DNA of 57,818 nt from JAJZRV01 sp027442615 (GTDB lineage Bacteria; Pseudomonadota; Gammaproteobacteria; Burkholderiales; Ferrovaceae): positions 1 to 57,818 of the forward strand of contig DAIBBI010000010.1 of NCBI GenBank assembly GCA_027442615.1. Reading direction: 5' to 3'. Below the pieces are notes generated by a model. The model was not told the DNA's origin. It did no database searches and worked only from the letters and a program-made list of their open reading frames with translations. Position numbers and translations under genes: made by a program. Positions 42,517 to 52,100 of this stretch are shown piece after piece. Every line of letters starts with the position of its first letter. The first letter of the stretch is position 1.

Positions 42517-45500
42517 ATGAACTTTACTGATATTTTCATTCGCCGGCCGGTATTGTCGGTCGTCATCAGCTTGCTGATCCTGGTATTGGGGCTGCGCGCC
42601 GTATTCGGTTTGCCCGTCAACCAATACCCGCGCACCCAGAACGCCGTAGTCACCATCACCACCAATTACTACGGCGCAGATGCCCAGACAGTGGCCGGGT
42701 TTATTACGCAGCCACTGGAGTCCGCCATTGCTCAGGCGCAGGGGATCGATTATCTATCCTCCAATAGCCTGATGGGCGTTTCCATCATTACGGCCACTCT
42801 CCGTCTTAACTATGATGCCAACAAGGCACTGACGGAGATCAACACCCAGGTCAGTTCGGTTCGCAACCAGCTGCCTGCCCAGGCGCAGCAGCCCGTGTTG
42901 ACCGTTCAGATTGGCCAGACCATCGACTCCATGTACATGGGGTTCTACAGCAAGGTCTTGCCCACCAACAATGTGACCGATTTTCTCCTGCGTGAAGTCA
43001 AGCCCAAGCTGGATTCCCTGGACGGTGTACAGACAGCCGAAATTCTGGGTGCGCGCAATTTTGCACTTCGTGCCTGGCTGGATGAAGCCCGGATGGCAGC
43101 GTTCGGCGTGACGGCGGCGGACGTGAGCAATGCCCTGGCTGCCAATAACTATCTCGCAGGGATAGGTTCCAGCAAGGGCCAGGCGGTCAGTGTGGACCTC
43201 ACCTCGGGAACCGATCTGCATAGCGTTGAAGAATTCAAGCAGTTGGTAGTCCGTCAGAAGGGCAACACGCTGGTGCGCCTGGAGGATGTGGCCAACGTGA
43301 CGCTGGGTGCAGAAAGTTACGATTTCAACGTGGCCTTTGACGGCCAGAAATCCGTATTCATTGGAATCAAGGTGGCTCCGGGAGCCAACGTGCTGGAAGT
43401 GGCCGATCGGGTACGCGCCGCCTTTCCATCCCTGCAGGCAAAATTGCCGACGGGGTTGACGGGGCAAATTGTCTACGATTCCACGGAGTACATCAATTCC
43501 TCCATCAAGGAAGTGGCCAAGACGCTGCTGGAAGCGCTGCTCATCGTCACCGCGGTGATTTTTCTCTTCCTGGGCAGCCTGCGTGCAGTTGTGGTTCCTG
43601 TGATCGCGATGCCGTTGTCGCTGATCGGCACTTTCCTCATCATGCTGATGCTGGGTTATTCCATCAACTTGCTCACCTTGCTGGCCCTGGTGCTTGCGAT
43701 TGGCCTGGTTGTGGACGATGCCATCATTGTGGTTGAAAACGTGGATCGCCATATGAAGGAGGAGGGCAAATCTCCCCTGGAGGCGGCACTCCTGGCAGCA
43801 CGCGAATTGGGCGGGCCGATCCTTGCCATGACCGTCGTTCTGATCGCCGTTTACATCCCCATCGGGTTTCAAGGGGGCCTGACAGGCGCGCTGTTCACCG
43901 AGTTTGCCTTTACCCTGGCCGGTGCCGTTACGGTCTCTGGCATCGTTGCGCTCACCCTCTCTCCCATGATGTGCGCGCGTTTTTTCAAGACCGATGAGCA
44001 CGAACACGCCTTTGTGGCGTTTCTGGACCGCACTTTCGATGCGCTGCATCGACGCTATCAAAAGACCCTGACCAGCGCCTTGCAAACCGGAACGGTGCTG
44101 GTGGCGATGGGTGGCTTGCTGTTGCTCACCACCGTTTACCTGTTCATGACCTCTGCGAAAGAGCTTGCCCCACCAGAGGACCAGGGTATTGTGCTGTATT
44201 CCATGACGGGGCCTGCCAATGCAACCGCGGATGAAATGCAAACCTATGCGCAAACGCTGTACTCCATAGCCAAATCAGAACCGGAATACGCACAGATGTT
44301 CCAGATTACCGGTTCACCCGTCCTGAATCAGGGTTTGGGTGGCACCGTTTTCAAACCCTGGGACCAGCGTCACCGCTCGGCGGATGAGTTGCAGAAGGAC
44401 CTTCAGAATAAATGGGCCGCTTTGCCCGGTGCGCGTGTGGCAGCCTTCCAGTTTCCACCATTGCCGGGGACGCAGGGACTTCCGGTGCAGTTTGTCATCA
44501 ATACAACTGAGCCCTTTCAAAACCTCAATGAGGTGACCCAGAAGATTCTGGACAAGGCCCGGCATAGTGGTATGTTCTTTTTTGTGGATGCCGACCTCAA
44601 GATCGACAAGCCACAGACCACCGTCAAGGTGGATCGCGATATGGCAAGCGCCATGGGGATGACCCAACAGGACATTGGCTCCACGCTCAGTGGGGCTCTG
44701 GGCGGCGGTTACGTCAATTATTTTTCCATGGGTGGCCGATCCTATAAGGTCATTCCTCAGGTGCAGCAGGTGGACCGCCTTAATCCGGATCAGGTGCTGG
44801 ATTACCATCTCAAAACCGCATCAGGCGCGCTCATGACGGCAGGCACGGTCAGCACCCTGGAGCGGCGTATAGTGCCCGAGACCGTGAGCCATTTCCAACA
44901 ACTTAATGCCACGACCATAGCCGGGGTGGCAACGCCCCTGGTTTCCCAGGCGGATGTCCTGGAGTTTCTGAAGAAGACCACGCAAGAAGTTGCGCCAGTG
45001 GGCTATGGTATAGACTACTCCGGAGCTTCGCGCCAATACATGAAGGAGTCGGGTGGCTTTGTGGTGACCCTGCTGTTTGCAGTACTGATGGTGTTCCTGG
45101 TGCTTGCTGCGCTGTTCGAAAGCTTTCGAGATCCCGTGGTGATTCTGGTGTCAGTGCCCATGGCGCTTTTTGGCGCGCTGATCTTCATCAACCTGGGTGT
45201 AGCGACACTCAATATCTACACTCAGGTTGGGCTCGTCACCCTGATGGGGCTGATCAGCAAGCATGGCATCCTGATCGTGCAATTTGCCAATCAGCTGCAG
45301 CTTGCCGGCAAGAGCAGGCTTGAGGCGGTGGTGGAAGCGGCTTCAGTGCGTCTGCGGCCCATTCTGATGACCACTGCGGCCATGGTACTTGGCGTGTTGC
45401 CCCTGGTCCTGGCATCGGGCGCGGGAGCGGCGGGTCGGCGGTCCATGGGTTTGGTCATCTTTACCGGACTGTCCATCGGCACCCTGTTTACCCTGTTCGT

Positions 45501-45579
45501 GGTGCCGGCCATGTATGCCGCCATGGGTGGAAATCGCTCGACAGCGCCGTCACCGACGCCACACGAGGAAACTGCGTAA
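42517..45579 (+). CDS. RND multidrug efflux pump, HAE-1 family
   Basis: The inner-membrane proton-driven pump of the tripartite system. 1020 residues with 12 TM segments. FTDIFIRRPVLSVVISLL opens TM1, the porter domains follow, and TM4 carries the proton-relay aspartates D400/D401 in GLVVDDAIIVVENVDRH. A second half repeats the fold (LLFAVLMVFLVLAALFES; GLVTLMGLISKHGIL). Substrates cannot be told from sequence. It converges on fpr with eight bases between stops. Confidence 0.95.
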   Translation: MNFTDIFIRRPVLSVVISLLILVLGLRAVFGLPVNQYPRTQNAVVTITTNYYGADAQTVAGFITQPLESAIAQAQGIDYLSSNSLMGVSIITATLRLNYDANKALTEINTQVSSVRNQLPAQAQQPVLTVQIGQTIDSMYMGFYSKVLPTNNVTDFLLREVKPKLDSLDGVQTAEILGARNFALRAWLDEARMAAFGVTAADVSNALAANNYLAGIGSSKGQAVSVDLTSGTDLHSVEEFKQLVVRQKGNTLVRLEDVANVTLGAESYDFNVAFDGQKSVFIGIKVAPGANVLEVADRVRAAFPSLQAKLPTGLTGQIVYDSTEYINSSIKEVAKTLLEALLIVTAVIFLFLGSLRAVVVPVIAMPLSLIGTFLIMLMLGYSINLLTLLALVLAIGLVVDDAIIVVENVDRHMKEEGKSPLEAALLAARELGGPILAMTVVLIAVYIPIGFQGGLTGALFTEFAFTLAGAVTVSGIVALTLSPMMCARFFKTDEHEHAFVAFLDRTFDALHRRYQKTLTSALQTGTVLVAMGGLLLLTTVYLFMTSAKELAPPEDQGIVLYSMTGPANATADEMQTYAQTLYSIAKSEPEYAQMFQITGSPVLNQGLGGTVFKPWDQRHRSADELQKDLQNKWAALPGARVAAFQFPPLPGTQGLPVQFVINTTEPFQNLNEVTQKILDKARHSGMFFFVDADLKIDKPQTTVKVDRDMASAMGMTQQDIGSTLSGALGGGYVNYFSMGGRSYKVIPQVQQVDRLNPDQVLDYHLKTASGALMTAGTVSTLERRIVPETVSHFQQLNATTIAGVATPLVSQADVLEFLKKTTQEVAPVGYGIDYSGASRQYMKESGGFVVTLLFAVLMVFLVLAALFESFRDPVVILVSVPMALFGALIFINLGVATLNIYTQVGLVTLMGLISKHGILIVQFANQLQLAGKSRLEAVVEAASVRLRPILMTTAAMVLGVLPLVLASGAGAAGRRSMGLVIFTGLSIGTLFTLFVVPAMYAAMGGNRSTAPSPTPHEETA

Positions 45580-45587
45580 TGCTGGCG

Positions 45588-46364
45588 CTATTTCTCGACG
45601 AAGGCGCGTTCGATGACGTAGTCGCCAGGCTCTCCAACGCCGCCTGAAATCTCAAAACCGCGCGCATCGAGCAGGGCGGAGATGTCCTTGAGCATACCCG
45701 GACTGCCGCAGATCATGGCGCGGTCCACAGCCGGATCCAGGGGCTTCAGTCCGATGTCGGAAAACAACTGCCCGGTCTCGATCAGCGTGGTGATTCGTCC
45801 GGTGGTTTCGAATTCCTCGCGGGTCACCGTGGGATAATAAATCAGCTTTTGGCGAACTTCATCGCCAAAATATTCGTTGTTGGGCAATTCATGCTGGATG
45901 AATTCCCGGTAGGCTAGTTCAGAGACTTGCCTCACGCCATGCACCAGGATCACTTTTTCAAACTTTTCGTAGGTTTCGGGATCCTTGATGATGCTCATGA
46001 AAGGGGCAAGTCCTGTGCCGGTGGCAAACAGGTACACATGCTTTCCCGGCAGTAGATCATGGGTAACCAGCGTACCTACGGGCTTGCGGCTGACAAGAAT
46101 GTCATCGCCCACCTGGATGTGCTGAAGTCGGGACGTGAGCGGACCGTTCTGGACCTTGATACTGAGAAACTCCAGGTGTTCCTCGTAATTGGCGCTGGCA
46201 ATGCTGTAAGCGCGCATCAACGGCTTGCCCTCTGCCTCAAGTCCAATCATGACAAAATGACCGTTTTCGAAGCGCAAACCAGGATCGCGCGTGGTGGTGA
46301 AGCTAAACAGGGTTTCATTCCAGTGATGAACTGAAAGCACTTTCTCCGTACCGATGGCTGCCAT
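45588..46364 (-). CDS. fpr: Ferredoxin/flavodoxin-NADP+ reductase
   Basis: A 258-residue FAD enzyme passing electrons between NADPH and ferredoxin or flavodoxin. FAD contacts are in LMRAYSIASANYEEHLEF. NADP-binding parts are FATGTGLAPFMSII and MICGSPGMLKDIS. The C-terminal YVIERAFVEK is typical of the bacterial subclass. It is divergent from bioF with a TATAAT (46401-46406 on the minus strand) about 37 bases upstream. Fpr can feed biotin synthase with electrons, so the neighbourhood may be meaningful (inference). Confidence 0.93.
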   Translation of the reverse strand: MAAIGTEKVLSVHHWNETLFSFTTTRDPGLRFENGHFVMIGLEAEGKPLMRAYSIASANYEEHLEFLSIKVQNGPLTSRLQHIQVGDDILVSRKPVGTLVTHDLLPGKHVYLFATGTGLAPFMSIIKDPETYEKFEKVILVHGVRQVSELAYREFIQHELPNNEYFGDEVRQKLIYYPTVTREEFETTGRITTLIETGQLFSDIGLKPLDPAVDRAMICGSPGMLKDISALLDARGFEISGGVGEPGDYVIERAFVEK

Positions 46365-46400
46365 GGTGTCGTATCAACCGCTAGTGATCCAAATTGTTGA

Positions 46401-46446
46401 ATTATAGTCTTTGCTGCCCTGCCGCAAAAGACCGCATGGTTATAAT
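46401..46446. promoter_or_regulatory. Divergent -10 elements for fpr and bioF
   Basis: A TATAAT on the minus strand (46401-46406) faces fpr, and a TATAAT on the plus strand (46441-46446) faces bioF. The bioF hexamer ends six bases before the ATG. -35 matches are poor on both sides (TTTTGC for fpr; none clear for bioF), suggesting activator help. No BirA-type operator half-sites are recognised. Confidence 0.5.
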
Positions 46447-46452
46447 CTTGTA

Positions 46453-47601
46453 ATGAACTCCTTTGATGACAAATTGCGCGACCTTCGCGAACAGGGGCTG
46501 TTACGCCAGCGCCGCACTGTTGAAGGGTCCCAGGAGGCCGTCTTGACAGTGAACGGACAGAAATTACTGGCCTTTGCGTCCAATGATTACCTGGGGCTTG
46601 CCAACCACCCCGATCTCGCCTTGGCGGCCCATCGGGCCCTGGATCGCTTTGGCCTTGGCTCTGGGGCTTCAGCCTTGATCAGCGGCCATAGCGAGCCTGT
46701 GGCCACCCTGGAAACCGAGTTGGCGCAGTGGCTGGGGTATGAACGTGTACTGCATTTCTCTACCGGTTACATGGCCAACCTTGGCATAATCCCTGCGTTG
46801 GTGGATGCAGGCGCTGCCGTGTTTTCCGATGCGTTGAACCATGCCTGTCTGATTGACGGCATTCGCCTCTCGCGGGCGGGTGACGTCAACATCTACGCGC
46901 ATGGAGACATGACAGCGCTGGAAGGTGCCCTGAAGCAATCCAAAGCCTTTGAAAAATGGATCATCACGGATGCCGTGTTCAGCATGGATGGCGATGTGGC
47001 CCCTCTGAAAACCATTGTCGCGTTGGCCGAGCAGTATGATGCCCGCGTTCTGGTGGATGATGCACATGGGTTTGGCGTTCTGGGCAAGGAAGGGCAAGGG
47101 ACCCTGTCTCATCTTGGCATTCGCTCCACGCGGGTGATCTACATGGCTACGTTGGGTAAGGCTGCCGGTGTTTATGGCGCCTTTGTTGCAGCCTCGGCCG
47201 ACGTCATCGAATGGCTGATGCAGCGCGCACGAACCTACATTTTTACCACGGGCACACCGCCCGTTCTGGCAGCGGCTTGTCTTGCCAGCCTCAATCGCAT
47301 CCGTCAGGATGAGTTCCGGCGTGACTGCCTGCGCGTGTTGGGGGCGCGCTTGCAGAATGGCTTGAAGGGTTTGCCCTGGACAGCCCTGCCATCAGTGACC
47401 GCGATTCACCCCCTTGTCTTGGGCGACAACTTTACAGTGACGAGAATTGCCGATGCGCTGCGTGACCGTGGCATCTGGGTGCCTGCCATTCGCCCGCCGA
47501 CGGTACCGGAGGGTGCCGCGCGCTTGCGAATTTCACTTTCGGCCAATCATGGTGTGGAACATGTGGATGAGCTGCTGTCAGCATTGAGGTCCCTGGCATG
47601 A
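46453..47601 (+). CDS. bioF: 8-Amino-7-oxononanoate synthase
   Basis: A PLP enzyme condensing pimeloyl-ACP (or CoA) with L-alanine, the first committed step of the biotin rings. ATG 46453 gives 382 residues. Features: NDYLGLANHP, GLGSGASALISGHS, DALNHACLIDGIRLS, VLVDDAHGFGVLGKEG, and a PLP lysine in MATLGKAAGVYGAF. There is no Shine-Dalgarno upstream, and a TATAAT lies six bases before the ATG, so the mRNA may be leaderless. It overlaps bioA by four bases. Confidence 0.95.
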   Translation: MNSFDDKLRDLREQGLLRQRRTVEGSQEAVLTVNGQKLLAFASNDYLGLANHPDLALAAHRALDRFGLGSGASALISGHSEPVATLETELAQWLGYERVLHFSTGYMANLGIIPALVDAGAAVFSDALNHACLIDGIRLSRAGDVNIYAHGDMTALEGALKQSKAFEKWIITDAVFSMDGDVAPLKTIVALAEQYDARVLVDDAHGFGVLGKEGQGTLSHLGIRSTRVIYMATLGKAAGVYGAFVAASADVIEWLMQRARTYIFTTGTPPVLAAACLASLNRIRQDEFRRDCLRVLGARLQNGLKGLPWTALPSVTAIHPLVLGDNFTVTRIADALRDRGIWVPAIRPPTVPEGAARLRISLSANHGVEHVDELLSALRSLA

Positions 47602-48902
47602 ACAATCAGGATTTGCTCCAGCGCAGCCAGGCCGCAGTCTGGCACCCCTGCACCCAGATGAAATGGCACGAGTCGTTTCCAATCATTCCCATTCGGCGTG
47701 GTGAAGGGGTATGGTTGTATGACTACGACGGTCGGCGTTATCTGGATGGCGTCAGTTCCTGGTGGGTCAACCTGTTCGGCCACCTGAATCCCCGCATTGT
47801 CGCAGCCCTTCAGGCTCAGTTGGGCCAGTTGGAGCATGTGATGTTGGCCGGATTTACACATGAGCCCGTGGTGCAACTCTCAGAGCGTCTGTCGGCGCTG
47901 ACAAAGCACCAGCTGGGCCACTGTTTTTATGGTTCGGATGGCGCCTCCGCCACCGAAATGGCGCTTAAGATGAGCGCGCATTTCTGGCGTAATCAGGGGC
48001 GCCCTACCAAAACCGGATTCATCGCCCTGGCAAACAGCTACCATGGCGAAACACTGGGCGCCTTGGGTGTCACGGATGTTCCCCTGTTTCGCGAGGCCTA
48101 TGCGCCACTCATCAGGAATAGCGTCATCCTGCCCAGCCCGGATTCGCGCCTGGGTCCGGAGGCAGGGCGTCGCAGCCTGGAGGCACTCAGGCACCATCTG
48201 GAACGGCACCATGAGCAGACTGCGGCGCTTATTGTTGAGCCCTTGATCCAGGCTGCAGCAGGGATGGTTTTCCATGATTCCGAATTCCTGCGCCAGGTCT
48301 ATCAGGTGTGTCAGGAATATCGCGTTCACTTGATTGCGGACGAAATTGCCGTGGGCTTTGGCCGTACGGGAACATTTTTTGCACATGAACAATCAGGCTT
48401 TACACCAGATTTCCTGTGCCTGTCAAAGGGCATTACGGGTGGCTTCCTGCCCCTTTCGGTAGTGATGACCACCGATGAGATTTACCAGGCTTTTTATGAT
48501 GACCAGATGGGTCGAGGTTTTCTGCATTCCCATTCTTATACCGGCAATGCGCTGGCCTGCCGCGCTGCATTGGCAGTGCTGGACATTTTTGAAGAGGATC
48601 GGGTCATTGAGGTCAATCAGTCCCGTCAGGCGCAGTTTGCCTCCATGACTGCGGCGTTGCGTGCGCATCCTGGGGTTCGAAACTTTCGCCAGCGTGGCAT
48701 GATCTGGGCCTTTGATGTGGCTTGTGAGCGCGCCGATTTTTCCAGGGTCTTTCATCGCACCGCATTGCGACACGAGCTGCTGCTTCGACCCATAGGCTCG
48801 ACAGTGTATTTCATGCCCCCCTATACCATCAGTGATGCCGAATTTAAGCATTTGGTGGACGCCACGCTGGCGAGCTTGAGCATTTGCCTGCAGGAGCCCT
48901 GA
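47598..48902 (+). CDS. bioA: Adenosylmethionine-8-amino-7-oxononanoate aminotransferase
   Basis: It transfers an amino group from S-adenosylmethionine to KAPA, giving DAPA in biotin synthesis. 434 residues: HPCTQMKWHES (BioA-specific start), GVSSWWVNLFGHLNPRI, FYGSDGASATEMALKM, LIADEIAVGFGRTGTFFA and the PLP lysine in CLSKGITGGFLPLSV. It is translationally coupled to bioF. bioD, the next enzyme, is 5.2 kb downstream beyond the TpsA/TpsB locus. Confidence 0.95.
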   Translation: MNNQDLLQRSQAAVWHPCTQMKWHESFPIIPIRRGEGVWLYDYDGRRYLDGVSSWWVNLFGHLNPRIVAALQAQLGQLEHVMLAGFTHEPVVQLSERLSALTKHQLGHCFYGSDGASATEMALKMSAHFWRNQGRPTKTGFIALANSYHGETLGALGVTDVPLFREAYAPLIRNSVILPSPDSRLGPEAGRRSLEALRHHLERHHEQTAALIVEPLIQAAAGMVFHDSEFLRQVYQVCQEYRVHLIADEIAVGFGRTGTFFAHEQSGFTPDFLCLSKGITGGFLPLSVVMTTDEIYQAFYDDQMGRGFLHSHSYTGNALACRAALAVLDIFEEDRVIEVNQSRQAQFASMTAALRAHPGVRNFRQRGMIWAFDVACERADFSRVFHRTALRHELLLRPIGSTVYFMPPYTISDAEFKHLVDATLASLSICLQEP

Positions 48903-49135
48903 AGCAAAACCGTCCGTAATAAAAGCGCTTACATGGAAAATACGAGTTTGTCTGTCAGGTTGCGGCGACAAGGCTGAAATCTACGGTTGGTCATACGACA
49001 CCATGCGTAAAAATATCCGGAAGTTTCCTTTAATACTGTTGACATGTGCGAGGTATCAGAATGACACTACTCTTCTAAAAATCGTGGTGCCGTTTGGTAC
49101 CGATTCAACTATGAGTAGTACTTAGGGGATTGATC
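48903..49135 (+). other. Intergenic region before tpsA
   Basis: 233 bases, AT-richer than the surroundings. TTGACA at 49039-49044 is a possible -35 element, but no good TATAAT lies 16-18 bases later. An imperfect repeat GGTGCC...GGTACC is near 49086-49101. AGGGGA just before 49136 is the ribosome site. No tRNA, IS end or direct duplication was found at this border. Confidence 0.4.
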
Positions 49136-52100
49136 ATGAAAACTATCTCACTGACGAAGCGCGTAGTCCGTGCCAAACCTGACGGCGCATTGAATGTCTG
49201 GATTATGGCAGTTTTGGTTGCTTCCGCATCCGCCGTACAGGCAGCGCCAATCGGAGGGCAAATCGTTGCCGGCGCAGGCAGCATTTCACAGTCCGGTTCC
49301 ACGACCACCATTCACCAATCAAGTTCGAATCTGTCCCTGAACTGGCAGGGTTTTAACATTGCACCACAGGAGTCAGTGAATTTCCTCCAGCCTTCCACCA
49401 GTGCGGTTGCTGTCAACCGTATCTTCGATACGAATGGAACTCAGATACTGGGACAGATCAATGCCAATGGCCAGGTCTATCTGATCAATCCAAACGGCAT
49501 CCTGTTTGGACAAGGTGCCCAGGTGAATGTGGGGGGGTTGGTGGCGTCAACCCTGGAATTCAACGAGGCAACTGTGAACGGAGCGGCTAAAATATTTGGC
49601 GGCAGTGGCACGGGTAGCATCGTCAACCAGGGAATCCTCAATGCGGCAAGCGGTGGGTACGTGGCGCTGGTTGGAAACCATGTCAGCAACCAGGGCTTGA
49701 TTACTGCCCAGCTAGGCACGGTAGCGCTTGGTGCTGGGAGCGCCGTTACACTGACGTTCAATGGGAGCAGTCTTGTCCATTTGCAGGTGGATCAAAGCAC
49801 ACTAAACAATCTCGCCGAGAACCATATGCTTCTCCGCGCCGATGGCGGGCAGGTCATCATGACTGCTGGAGCCAAGGATGCATTACTGAATAGTGTCGTC
49901 AACAATACGGGCGTAATCGAAGCGCATACTGTTGAAAATCACAACGGTACGATTACCTTGCTAGGCGGAATGACTGCGGGGACAGTCATTGTCGGTGGCA
50001 CGCTGGATTCGGGTGCGCCCAGGGGTGGAAACGGAGGGTTTATCGAAACTTCGGCTGCCAGCGTCAAGGTGATGAACGATGCCAAGGTCACTACCCAGGC
50101 CGCCGAAGGTAAAACGGGTACTTGGTTGGTTGATCCCCAGGATTACACGGTTGCAGCAACCGGTGGCGACACCACTGGGGCTACACTTTCTGCCAATCTC
50201 GGAACAACCAGCGTCATACTGCAAAGCAGCAGCGGGAGCAGTGCGGGGGCTGGAAACGTGAATGTTAATGACCCAGTCTCGTGGAGCGCCAATACTGTCT
50301 TGACACTCGTTGCCTCAAATAATGTCAACGTCAATGCCAATATTGCGGCAACGGGCAATACGGCTGGCCTCATGATCAATCCCAACACTGCAAATGGTAC
50401 GGAAGCCGCAAGCGGTGTAGGAAAATTTATGCTTGGTAATGGCTCCAGCATCACCTTGTCGGGGACAAATCCCAGCCTTTCCATAGGCGGCGCAATTTAT
50501 ACCGTGATTAACAGTCTGGGTATTGCTAATAGTACTACCGGGACGGATTTGCAAGGAATGGAGGCCAATCTCTCGGGGCATTATGCACTTGGTAGCAATA
50601 TTGATGCTACTGCAACGTCCAGTTGGTTTGGTGGTGCAGGATTCTCGCCTATAGGCAATTCGAACAACGGCTTTAATGGCGAATTCAATGGGCTGGGAAA
50701 CACCATCACCAATCTCACCATCAATAGGCCATCGGCTGCTTATGTTGGCCTTTTTGGCTATACCGGTAAGAATTCAGTAGTGCAGAATGTAAGCCTTATC
50801 GGAGGCAGTGTTGCCGGGGGTTCATATGTCGGCGCATTGGTGGGTTACAACCGTGGGTTGCTGAGCAATGTCGTTGTTACCAGTGATGTAACAGGCGGCA
50901 GTAGTGCCCTGGTTCAGGGCAACGGCCAACCCGGCAGTTGTGGCAGCACCGATTCACACGATGTGTCCGCCGGTTCTTACATCGGAGGCCTGGTAGGCTT
51001 CAATGGCGGAATGATTGGTGACAACAATTTCGCCTCAGGGAATGTCTCTGGCTCCGGCAGCAACATCGGCGGGCTGGTGGGGTACAACAGCGGAACGATT
51101 GGCAATAACAGTTTTGCTTCAGGAAACGTAAGCAGTTCCAGCGCCAATGCTGCCTCCAGCAGCAGGATGAGCAGCGGCAATGAATCTGAAGATGGCAGCG
51201 GACAACATGGTAATGCAGGCAATACGGCAGGCAGCAACGTTGGCGGGCTGGTAGGCTATAACAGCGGCTCGATCGGGAATAATGGTTTCACTTCTGGCAA
51301 TGTATATGGTACTGGAAGCAGCATTGGGGGAGTGGTGGGTTACAACAAGGGAACGATCGGAAGTAACAGTTATGCTTCTGGTAACGTCACCGGTTCGGGT
51401 AACAATGTTGGTGGCATGGTGGGATTCAACAGCGGATCGGTTGGAGACAATAGCTACACCTCAGGTAATGTGACCGGTTCAGCCAATAACGTTGGCGGAC
51501 TGGTGGGGTACAACAGCGGATCGATTGGCAGTAACAGCTTTGCTTCGGGCAATGTCACCGGTACGGGAATCGCATCTACAAGTGGCAGTGCTTCTTCCAG
51601 TAACAGCAGATCAGATCATAGTGGCAGCCAGCAGCATTATGGTGATTCCACTGATTCAGGTGATTCCAGTGATTCCGGTAGAAGCCAGGGTGGCGGTTCC
51701 TCTGGTAACAACATTGGTGGTCTGGTGGGGTATAACGGAGGATCGATAGGCACTAACAGCTTTGCTTCAGGCAACATTAACGGGAACTCGTATATTGGCG
51801 GATTGATTGGTTACAACACTGGTTCAGTGACAAACGGCATTGCAACCGGCAGCGTAGCGGGCACCGGTGCCAGTATTGTCGTCACCAAATCGAGCAGCAA
51901 TCGATCAGAAGATGACAGTCAATACGGAAGTTGCAATAACAGCAACTCGGGAAGTATTGGAAATGTTGTAGGAGGCTCCTACATTGGTGGACTAATTGGC
52001 TACAATTCTGGGGCAGTGAGCAACAGTTTTGCCGGAACCGCCACTACCACAGTCTCCGGTAGCGGCAACTATGTTGGGGGCTTGGTTGGATATAACAGCA

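Noticed and set aside
42754..44253. 499-codon open frame antisense to the RND pump
   Set aside because: Composition and His/Gln/Arg-rich sequence are those of a shadow frame opposite a GC-rich, membrane-protein gene. No domain is recognisable.
46365..46452. BirA operator between fpr and bioF
   Set aside because: No pair of TTGTAAACC-like half-sites at the required spacing was found.
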